From NCBI RefSeq assembly GCF_021742065.1, contig NZ_JAKKIE010000061.1, positions 1 to 19,202 of the forward strand: a stretch of 19,202 bases of DNA. The letters run 5' to 3'. Both the position numbers and the translations under genes were made by a program. Shown here piece by piece: positions 1-6,501 of this stretch. The first letter of the stretch is position 1; each line of letters starts with the position of its first letter. Below the pieces are notes generated by a model, which saw only the letters and a list, made by a program, of their open reading frames with translations, ran no database searches and had not been told where the DNA came from. Source of the stretch: Rhizorhapis sp. SPR117. Its GTDB lineage: Bacteria; Pseudomonadota; Alphaproteobacteria; Sphingomonadales; Sphingomonadaceae.

Positions 1-76
1 CCCGCAACGCGGGACATAAACCAGCCGGGTCACTTCTCGATGAAAATACCGGGTCACTTCTCAGCGACAATCAACA
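1..76. mobile_element. Terminal part of an IS21-family insertion sequence (element lies mostly outside the window)
   Basis: A 14-base motif, CCGGGTCACTTCTC, occurs at 25-38 and again at 49-62 with a 24-base period. On the other strand the edge reads TGTTGATTGTCGCTGAGAAG, so the element would end with CA at 75-76. Multiple short terminal repeats and TG/CA ends are typical of IS21-family elements, whose IstA transposase binds such repeats. No transposase coding sequence is inside the window, so the family call rests on the terminus only. The element ends 33 bases before the first gene and may have cut it off from its native promoter. Confidence 0.7.
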
Positions 77-109
77 CCGTTCTGATTAAATGAATCTGCT
101 TAACGAGAT

Positions 110-661
110 TTGGCGAGGGGAAAACTCATTAGGCTGCGTGATTTCATGAATGGTCCGGAAGGCTGGGGCCGCGCGGACGGACGTGAAGTATATCAGCGTC
201 TCCTCGCTTACGTGGAGGCCAATGCGGGGACACCGATCTTTCGAGCGTCGATGGAGGGCGTGAAACGCGTGGACATATCGTTTGCCTCCGAGACGATCGT
301 TGAACTCGCGCGGCGTTATCGCGGCTCGAAGGGCTTCTGCCTGACCGATCTTCACGATGAGGATATGATCGAGAACTGGGACGCAGCGGCCGAGCGCAAG
401 GCGCAGCCGCTGATGCTGTGGACGAAGGATCTGCCGCGCGTGCTTGGACCGACTCCCAGCGCCGGCAACCAGGCGGCGCTGCAGTTTGCCCTGTCCAAGA
501 CCACCTCACGCGCAAGCGAGTTCGCGGAGACAGTCGAGAACATGTCGATCGCGAATGCGAGCAGTAAGTTCAAGCAGCTTTGGGAACAGGGCTTTCTACT
601 GCGCACTGAATCCGCGGCCGACACCGGCGGCGTCGAGTATTCTTACCGGAGGATCGCATGA
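110..661 (+). CDS. Putative regulator with STAS-like (DUF4325-type) region and C-terminal winged-helix-like domain
   Basis: The protein is about 183 residues. Its N-terminal half contains VDISFASETIVELARRYRG, reminiscent of STAS-like DUF4325 proteins. The C-terminal 60 residues have the pattern of a winged helix-turn-helix (SIANASSKFKQLWEQGFLLR followed by a short beta-wing-like stretch), so DNA binding is plausible. STAS-like DUF4325 proteins are often paired with an ATP-binding partner, which is not seen here. The start is uncertain: TTG at 110 gives the longest form, an ATT at 128 sits 7 bases after GAGGGG (115-120), and the first ATG is at 146. The stop overlaps the ATG of a tiny ORF at 658, and the CBASS cyclase starts about 100 bases later. 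A role as regulator of the downstream operon is inference from position only. Confidence 0.65.
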   Translation: MARGKLIRLRDFMNGPEGWGRADGREVYQRLLAYVEANAGTPIFRASMEGVKRVDISFASETIVELARRYRGSKGFCLTDLHDEDMIENWDAAAERKAQPLMLWTKDLPRVLGPTPSAGNQAALQFALSKTTSRASEFAETVENMSIANASSKFKQLWEQGFLLRTESAADTGGVEYSYRRIA

Positions 662-774
662 CCACTTTTTCATGCGAGTCGTTAAGCGGATTCACTGAAC
701 GAGAATTTGCTGGCTCCGTGTGGCGCCGTCGCTTCTGTGTTTCACCACGCGAGGAGATTGACCATGTTGCTTGA
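658..774 (+). CDS. Possible 38-residue coupled small ORF, or decayed gene start
   Basis: An ATG at 658 overlaps the TGA of the upstream gene (ATGA) and opens a 38-residue frame starting MTTFSCESLSGFTEREF. It ends with TGA at 772-774, overlapping the first 11 bases of the CD-NTase gene. The arrangement would couple translation from the upstream regulator to the cyclase. The base composition is more AT-rich than the neighbours and includes the codon TTA. No family is recognised. It could be a true small protein, a coupling leader, or the residue of a deleted partner gene such as the ATP-binding partner common next to STAS-like proteins. Low confidence as a functional protein. Confidence 0.25.
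   Translation: MTTFSCESLSGFTEREFAGSVWRRRFCVSPREEIDHVA
751..756 (+). promoter_or_regulatory. Ribosome binding site fixing the CD-NTase start at 764
   Basis: GAGGAG lies 7 bases before the ATG at 764. The same frame is open from 707 but has no comparable site there, and homology-like sequence begins only at MLLDQTGFDRKSR. This decides the start of the cyclase. Confidence 0.75.
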
Positions 775-1951
775 TCAGACTGGCTTCGACCGCAAGAGCC
801 GGATCGTCACCGTTCTCGACGAGATGATGGCCGGGCTGGAAATCAGTCCGTCCCAGCGCGAACTGGCCCAGCGCCGCTACGAGGCCGCAGGGAACTGGCT
901 CGCCGAGAGCGGTAATTCTCTTCTCCGTGGTCTGTTCATCTACCTTCAGGGCTCAACTGCGGTGGGTACGACGGTCAAGCCGATCGGCAGCAACGAACAT
1001 GACGTGGATCTGGTCGCCCACCGTCCGTCATACGCATCGATCGAGCCGGCCGAGCTCAAGAAGGCGATAGGCGACCGTCTCCGCGAGAATGGCCACTATG
1101 CGCCGCTGCTCGAGGAGATGCCGCGTTGCTGGCGGCTTGTCTACGCCAACGAGTTCCACATGGACATCACACCGGCCATTCCGAATCCGGCGTGTGGGAA
1201 TGGCGGCGAATTGGTTCCGGACAAGGCCATGCGCTGCTGGAAGGCGTCCAACCCGAAGGGTTATCGGGAGGCGTTCGAAAGGCGCGCGGCCATCAAGCCG
1301 CAGCTCCGGCTGCGCAAGCTTCAGTTCGACTCCGCGCGCCCCGGCGCCAATGTCGAACCCTATCCGCAGGCGACTGGCTTCAAGGGGATTCTTCGGCGCA
1401 TCGTCCAGATCGCCAAGCGTCATCGCGACATCCACTTCTTGGGCCAGGAAGCCTGTTTGGCGCCGATCTCGGTGATCGTCACGACGCTGGCGGCTTGGGC
1501 CTATGAATATTGCGTCAGCCGCAACGTCTATGACTCGGAGCTCGATCTCGCCTGTGACGTAATTCGGCACATGCCTAGCTTCATCGAGGAGCGGCTGGTT
1601 GCTGGACGTAGGCAATGGTTCATCTGGAACGACACCACCGAAGGTGAGAATTTCGCGGAGAAGTGGAACGGCGATCCGCGCCGCGCCGAAGCCTTCTTCA
1701 CCTGGCATCGGCGCCTCTCCGCTGACCTCGACGCTCTCAGCGCAGTCGAGGGCATGGACCGGCTCAACAAGAATCTGCGCGATTCCTTTGGGCAGGCGCC
1801 CGTCGACAAGGTCTTCGGGCGCATGACCGACGAAGTCTCGTCTGCCCGCCGCTCCGGGTTGCTCGGGCTTGCCCCCGCCGTCGGTCTCAGCGTCGCCACG
1901 AGCGCGACCCCGGTTCGTGCCAATACCTTTTTCGGAGCGCTGGTGCCGTGA
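764..1951 (+). CDS. CBASS CD-NTase (cGAS/DncV-like nucleotidyltransferase)
   Basis: This 395-residue cytoplasmic enzyme is expected to make a cyclic oligonucleotide signal from NTPs on phage infection. The nucleotidyltransferase signature is clear: G63-S64 in LQGSTAVGTTVKP, the metal-binding pair D80-x-D82 in HDVDLV, and a third acidic residue D134 in HMDITP. The size is normal for the family. The last residues form a flexible tail, SATPVRANTFFGALVP, as in CD-NTases that are conjugated through the C-terminus by Cap2/E2 proteins; here the candidate glycine (G391) is followed by four more residues. The stop overlaps the GTG start of the E2 gene. Pairing with E2 and an HNH-SAVED effector makes CBASS membership firm. 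The exact product is not readable; partners of Cap5 are known to make cyclic dinucleotides such as 3',2'-cGAMP. Confidence 0.93.
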   Translation: MLLDQTGFDRKSRIVTVLDEMMAGLEISPSQRELAQRRYEAAGNWLAESGNSLLRGLFIYLQGSTAVGTTVKPIGSNEHDVDLVAHRPSYASIEPAELKKAIGDRLRENGHYAPLLEEMPRCWRLVYANEFHMDITPAIPNPACGNGGELVPDKAMRCWKASNPKGYREAFERRAAIKPQLRLRKLQFDSARPGANVEPYPQATGFKGILRRIVQIAKRHRDIHFLGQEACLAPISVIVTTLAAWAYEYCVSRNVYDSELDLACDVIRHMPSFIEERLVAGRRQWFIWNDTTEGENFAEKWNGDPRRAEAFFTWHRRLSADLDALSAVEGMDRLNKNLRDSFGQAPVDKVFGRMTDEVSSARRSGLLGLAPAVGLSVATSATPVRANTFFGALVP

Positions 1952-2403
1952 TCCCGGTTGAGCCGCGGCTGCTCACCGCCGCCCAGCAATTCCTGCATCT
2001 TCAGCGCAATCCGCTCTGTCCGGGTGACGGAACGCTGCATGCGGGGGGTCTGGCTTGGCGGTTCGCGCTGCGGCCGACGCCGCTCAGTCGCGAATATGGA
2101 GTGCGCATCGACTATCATCAGGGCCAGGTGCCCGATGTGTTCGTCGAAGACCCTGATCTCACCCTGCTCGCCGGCGACCGCACATTGCCGCATGTCTATT
2201 CGCAAAAGCCGACCCGCCTCTGCCTTTATCTTCCGCGCGCATTCGAATGGCGGGACTGGATGCGGCTCGATGAAACGATCGTGCCGTGGATCGCGATCTG
2301 GCTGTTCTATTTCGAGGAGTGGCTGACCTCGAACGCGTGGAAAGGCGGTGGCGAACATCCAGATCATCCGCGATCGCGCCGCCGCCGCCCGGGGCGCCGC
2401 TGA
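1948..2403 (+). CDS. Stand-alone E2-like conjugating protein of short type II CBASS
   Basis: This is a 151-residue protein. The segment HVYS (from H82), then LCLYLP with candidate catalytic C92, then ETIVPWIAIWLFYFEEWL and WKGGGEHP is the pattern of E2-family proteins in E1-less CBASS. In these systems the E2 forms a thioester with, and modifies, the CD-NTase C-terminus, priming it for signal production. No E1 or JAB peptidase gene is adjacent, which matches the short type II layout. The start is GTG at 1948, overlapping the cyclase TGA (GTGA), with GGAG at 1934-1937 upstream. The stop overlaps the Cap5 ATG (TGATG). The C-terminal ten residues are arginine-rich and unremarkable. Confidence 0.86.
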   Translation: MIPVEPRLLTAAQQFLHLQRNPLCPGDGTLHAGGLAWRFALRPTPLSREYGVRIDYHQGQVPDVFVEDPDLTLLAGDRTLPHVYSQKPTRLCLYLPRAFEWRDWMRLDETIVPWIAIWLFYFEEWLTSNAWKGGGEHPDHPRSRRRRPGRR

Positions 2404-3545
2404 TGGCACGCGCCAAGGGCATCTCGCCGCGCTCGCGTGCCGTCATCTGGGCGCGTGCGGCCGGGCGCTGCATGTTTCCCGGGTGCAACAAGGATCTGAC
2501 CGGTGATCTGATCGCCGGTCAGGAAGACCGAAACTTTGGTTTCATCGCCCATATCGTCGCTGATATTCCAGGCGGCCCGCGCGGCGACCCGGTACGGTCT
2601 CCGGCATTGTGCGATGCGCCCGCGAACCTGATGCTCATGTGCGCGGTCCACCATAAGACCATCGATGTCGACGCAGTCGACGACTTTCCCGAGCCCCGTC
2701 TGCTGGCGATCAAGGCTGAGCACGAGCGCCGCATTACCATCGCTGCCGACATTCAGTCGGATCGCGCCTCGCATGTGGTGCGGTACGCTGCCAACATTGG
2801 ACATCACGAATCTCCGGTCGCCTACGAGCATATCAGCGCTGCCATGCTGCCGGACCGATACCCCGCGCAGGGCCGGCACACCCTTGATCTCGAGATGCTC
2901 GGCTGCGCCTTGGAGGATCACGAGCCTGGCTATTGGAACTTCCATCGCGAGAATTTGCGGCGGCAATATGCGGCGAAGATCCAGGAACGGATACAGGCCC
3001 GTGAGATCCGCCACCTCTCGGTATTCGCGCTTGCGCCACAGCCACTGCTGATCGAACTTGGCCGTCTGCTCGGCGACATCACGCCGGCGGACATTCGGCA
3101 ACTCTACCGCGAACCCAAGGGCTGGGCATGGGCGGAGGATGCACCCCCGCTCACGCTTAGCGAACAATATCCCACGGCTGCCACCGGACCTGTGGCGCTG
3201 GTCCTAGCGCTGAGTGCGACCGTTTCGGATCAACGGGTCCAGGCCGTCCTTGGCCATGACGCCGCGATTTGGCGGATCGCAGTGGAGCGCCCACATAATG
3301 ACATCATGCGGCGGCGCGACGACCTTGTGAGCTATGCCCGAGCGCTGCGGCGAATGTTCGACGCCATCAAAGCTGCGCATGGCGAAAGCCGGCAAATCCA
3401 TCTGTTCCCGGCTTTGCCAATTTCAGCAGCGATCGAAACCGGCCGCGCGTGGATGCCGAAAGCTGATCTCCCGCTCGTCGTCTATGATCAGAACCGGCGC
3501 GCTGGCGGTTTCGAAAAGGCCCTGACGATAGAGGGCAGGGAATGA
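2403..3545 (+). CDS. cap5: Cap5-type CBASS effector: HNH endonuclease fused to SAVED sensor
   Basis: The protein has 380 residues. The N-terminal HNH nuclease shows GRCMFPGCNKDL (C23, C28 as likely zinc ligands), H50 in FIAHIVAD, N75 in APANLMLMC, and C80 with H83-H84 in CAVHHKTID. Residues from about 165 to the end fit a SAVED domain, which binds the cyclic nucleotide made by the CD-NTase. Binding drives oligomerisation and non-specific double-stranded DNA cleavage in characterised Cap5 proteins, giving abortive infection. The reading frame is open further upstream (from 2286) inside the E2 gene, but ATG 2403 starts at the natural HNH N-terminus (MARAKGISPRSRAVIW) and overlaps the E2 stop. 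No Shine-Dalgarno is visible, so translation is probably coupled. Confidence 0.9.
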   Translation: MARAKGISPRSRAVIWARAAGRCMFPGCNKDLTGDLIAGQEDRNFGFIAHIVADIPGGPRGDPVRSPALCDAPANLMLMCAVHHKTIDVDAVDDFPEPRLLAIKAEHERRITIAADIQSDRASHVVRYAANIGHHESPVAYEHISAAMLPDRYPAQGRHTLDLEMLGCALEDHEPGYWNFHRENLRRQYAAKIQERIQAREIRHLSVFALAPQPLLIELGRLLGDITPADIRQLYREPKGWAWAEDAPPLTLSEQYPTAATGPVALVLALSATVSDQRVQAVLGHDAAIWRIAVERPHNDIMRRRDDLVSYARALRRMFDAIKAAHGESRQIHLFPALPISAAIETGRAWMPKADLPLVVYDQNRRAGGFEKALTIEGRE

Positions 3546-3558
3546 GTTCCGTCGTGTC

Positions 3559-6501
3559 GTGCTTCGTCTGGGCGGCTATGAACAGCCGGCAGTGTCGCTT
3601 TCGAATGATCCGAATTACCGGACAATCGCTGCGTTGTGGCAAGATCGTCTTTGGGGGCGATTCGGCAAGGAAGCGGTCAAGCGCGTGAAGAAATGGGGGG
3701 CAGACAGCTTCGATAAGTTGCAGGAGGCGCGCGCTGGAAGCGGCGCCAAGCGCCTTCGGCTTGTCGAACAGATCAAGGCGCGCAACCAGCGCGCTGCCGA
3801 TGTGGCGGCCGAAGCCGACACCCATCATCGGCGTTTCGATGCGATCGACATTCCCCGTGCACTGTCTTTTGCGGCCGGCTTGCGCGTTCAGCGCTTCGAT
3901 TTGGTCCTCGGCGAAAAGGGCGTCCCCAATCGCCCGATGCTGTCACTTGTCGAGACCTTCCTGCAAGGATTGGTGGGGAAACAATCGTCCATCGTCCTAC
4001 AGTGGCCGATGGGCCAGCGTGACATGGCAATCCTCCACCCGCTCGCCATGCTTGCGGCGCTCGGTAGCGCATCGCCTCAGGTACAGGGTGGACACCGCTG
4101 GTCTCCTGCAATTCCCGACTTCCGGACGCTGTTCTTCCCCTGGCGCGGTGGCGCCGGACGCGATCAGCGTGGATGGCTGGTCGATCGCGCTTGCATCCTC
4201 GGTCCTAATGCCCCCCATCTCACCCGCCGCCTGGTGCAGGAGCCCGAGCACTCGCAGGCGCTCGGTTACCTGCATGAAACCTTCGGTCATCTCAGCCGCC
4301 TGTCACTGCGCGACGGTACGTATCCGCACCTTGCCCATCCGACCCTGGCGGAGGTGTTCCCGATATTTACGGCGGACGGTGGCGAAGCCGCGGTGGTGCC
4401 GTTCACGGCGGTGATCCACGACCTTTTCGGCCGTGTCCGACACGGCGCAGCCATCGACCGACTGACCGATCATCGCGCGACCCTGACCGACCCCGCGCGG
4501 GCACCGTTCGCTCTTTTCGGCATCACGCCGCGCGCCGATCTTCGAACAGCCTTCGCCCATCCGTCCCTCGATACCGAGCAGGGCGGACGGCCGCCCGATA
4601 TCTGCCTGGTCGATCTGTGTTTCCCGGCACTGCGTCGGCTCGGCTTCGGCTGGGAAGACGCTATTGCAAGATTCCTCGAGCGGCTGCTGACCGATTGGCC
4701 GACGCTTCCGATCGTTGCGGTGACGCAAGACGCTTATGTCCAGCGTCGCTTCCAGACTTTGCTCAGGAAGTCGAAAACGGCCCGAACCGCTGAGCGCACG
4801 AGCATTGCGGCGCCGGTGCTTCTCCGGCGGACGTCGGATCTCTGCCTCCCCGATCCACCCATTACGAACGCCACGCCGATCACGGCCGAATTTCAGTCGA
4901 CCTCCGGACCGATCGTTACCGCGCTCGATGCGCTTTCGGCTGCCGCCAGCGGCTGTTCCGATGCCAATATCGCCGGCGCCCTTCGGCGCAGCGCCGCCAA
5001 TCTTCGGCGCGCCGCGTCGCTCCCTTGGGGCATAGGACCGGCTTACGAGGCGTTGCGCGACCTGGAGGGCGAAGGCGCGGCCGAGGCTTTTCTCGAATCA
5101 CGCGCCGAAAGCAACGTGCTACTGAGCATCAAACGCGCGCTCGACAGCGAAATCAGCGCAGCGGATCGGCGGCGGCTTGACGCCGCCGACACCGCGGTGC
5201 GCGCAGCCTATACGGCGATCGCCGACGACACGCCGATCGGCTCAGCCTTGGCCGCGCTGGCACTCAGCATGAAACGATCCTCCTCGTTCAGCATCGTCGT
5301 GTTCGCCGACGAGACCGAACAGCGGCTGGCGCAGGCGCGTTTCGCCGGCAATCGCGAAGTCCTTGGCGTGCTCGCACCGCGGATGGCCAAGGGGCAGGTC
5401 AAGATCACGCATGCTGCTGGGCTTGAAGCAATATTGGCTAAGATCGACGCGGGGGCCGAGCGCAACAGCTGGAAGCGGCTGATCCTGGTGGCGCCGCGGC
5501 TAGGCTTTCTGGATCAACTGATGATCCGCGAATGGTTGCCCGAGCAGCTCGTGATCCTGTGTGACCGCAAGTTCGCGGTTCGGGTCGCCGCGAGCTATCA
5601 GGGCTTGGCGGGCCACGCCGATCTGCGCGGCGACCAGCCGATTGGCGAGCGATTGCGGGCGGTCGCCGCCGCGGCCAAACGCGAAGCGCAGGCCCGTGCG
5701 GTCGCAACGATCGATCTCGAGCTGGAGGCTCGTCCCGTACTCGATGTGCCGGATCCGGTGGTCGATCTGACCGACGGTGACGTGCCCGATGGCGAGGCCG
5801 TGCTCGTCACCTTGCAAAGCGGTCGCGTTCTGCGAGCACGCCCAGGCTCGCCAGTGATCCGCCATCGCTGCGACGCACCGATCAACCCGTTCGACCGCGA
5901 AACCGCGCGCGACCTGCGGCCCGGCGACACCATTGTCGTGCCCGATCGCGCCTTCGTCGACGCCGCCAGGCGCGTGCTGCCGATCCAGGTGCTCGCGCAG
6001 GAATGGGTGAAGACCTATCACCACGCGGTCGTCGCGGCGCTGCCGGGAATTGCCGGGTCGACGCTGGCTGCCAAGGCGCGGACCGTCTTTCAGGCGCTGA
6101 GACCGCAGCTGGTCAACGTGACCACCGAAGCCGCGGTTCAGGATTGGCTGCGCGCCGAGCTGTATCTCACCCAGCCGAGTGCACTTGTCCGCCCGCATGC
6201 GCCGGGAGACCGGAGCGACTTCGAGGCTTTCGCGGGGCTCCTCGGTATTCCGGGGGCCTGGGTGCCGCGGATGTGGATCGAAGGCATCGAGCAGCTTCGC
6301 GGCGACCGGCGTCGCGCCGGGCACCGCATGGCGCAGGCGTTTATCTCGGTGCTCGTTGATCCCCATGGCGCCGCGTCAGGGCTGCCGCCTGAACTGCGCG
6401 AAGCGGTCGCGCTGCTGAGGATCCAAGCGCTGGACCATCTCGACACGGTGATTGGGCGTGAAGACCCGCAACGCGACCAGAGGAACAGTCATGACAGATA
6501 G
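3559..6501 (+). CDS. Large DISARM-associated protein, tentatively DrmE-like
   Basis: This 980-residue protein immediately precedes the drmA-like gene. No strong catalytic motif is visible. Around 347-390 the stretch DICLVDLCFP followed by LPIVAVTQDAY looks like the Walker B/motif III end of a helicase-like fold with the DExH residues lost. Residues about 600-670 (ILVAPRLGFL, EQLVILCDRK) look like a second Rossmann-like lobe. Residues about 740-800 (VLVTLQSGRVLRARPGS, DLRPGDTIVV) form a small beta-rich module. Class 2 DISARM has an uncharacterised large DrmE in this operon position, so the call rests mainly on synteny and size. The annotated start is GTG 3559 with no clear ribosome site. A better-placed ATG at 3542 (after GAGGG 3531-3535, overlapping the Cap5 stop) is in a different frame, so one base may be missing near 3546-3548. 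The 3' end overlaps drmA by 11 bases. Confidence 0.6.
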   Translation: MLRLGGYEQPAVSLSNDPNYRTIAALWQDRLWGRFGKEAVKRVKKWGADSFDKLQEARAGSGAKRLRLVEQIKARNQRAADVAAEADTHHRRFDAIDIPRALSFAAGLRVQRFDLVLGEKGVPNRPMLSLVETFLQGLVGKQSSIVLQWPMGQRDMAILHPLAMLAALGSASPQVQGGHRWSPAIPDFRTLFFPWRGGAGRDQRGWLVDRACILGPNAPHLTRRLVQEPEHSQALGYLHETFGHLSRLSLRDGTYPHLAHPTLAEVFPIFTADGGEAAVVPFTAVIHDLFGRVRHGAAIDRLTDHRATLTDPARAPFALFGITPRADLRTAFAHPSLDTEQGGRPPDICLVDLCFPALRRLGFGWEDAIARFLERLLTDWPTLPIVAVTQDAYVQRRFQTLLRKSKTARTAERTSIAAPVLLRRTSDLCLPDPPITNATPITAEFQSTSGPIVTALDALSAAASGCSDANIAGALRRSAANLRRAASLPWGIGPAYEALRDLEGEGAAEAFLESRAESNVLLSIKRALDSEISAADRRRLDAADTAVRAAYTAIADDTPIGSALAALALSMKRSSSFSIVVFADETEQRLAQARFAGNREVLGVLAPRMAKGQVKITHAAGLEAILAKIDAGAERNSWKRLILVAPRLGFLDQLMIREWLPEQLVILCDRKFAVRVAASYQGLAGHADLRGDQPIGERLRAVAAAAKREAQARAVATIDLELEARPVLDVPDPVVDLTDGDVPDGEAVLVTLQSGRVLRARPGSPVIRHRCDAPINPFDRETARDLRPGDTIVVPDRAFVDAARRVLPIQVLAQEWVKTYHHAVVAALPGIAGSTLAAKARTVFQALRPQLVNVTTEAAVQDWLRAELYLTQPSALVRPHAPGDRSDFEAFAGLLGIPGAWVPRMWIEGIEQLRGDRRRAGHRMAQAFISVLVDPHGAASGLPPELREAVALLRIQALDHLDTVIGREDPQRDQRNSHDR
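6479..6486 (+). promoter_or_regulatory. Ribosome binding site for the drmA-like start at 6491
   Basis: AGAGGAAC lies just before ATG 6491, inside the end of the preceding gene. The drmA frame is open from 6452, but only 6491 has a good site, and it gives the N-terminus MTDSRADLACGLSIADLD. Confidence 0.7.

Noticed and set aside
12..22. GGACATAAACC shared with 18484-18494, as possible attL/attR
   Set aside because: Only 11 bases match, the flanks do not extend it, and the left copy is inside the IS21 end; too weak for an attachment-site claim.
5500..6366. 288-codon minus-strand open frame inside the DrmE-like gene
   Set aside because: It lies wholly within a continuous + strand gene, has no ribosome site and no recognisable domain.
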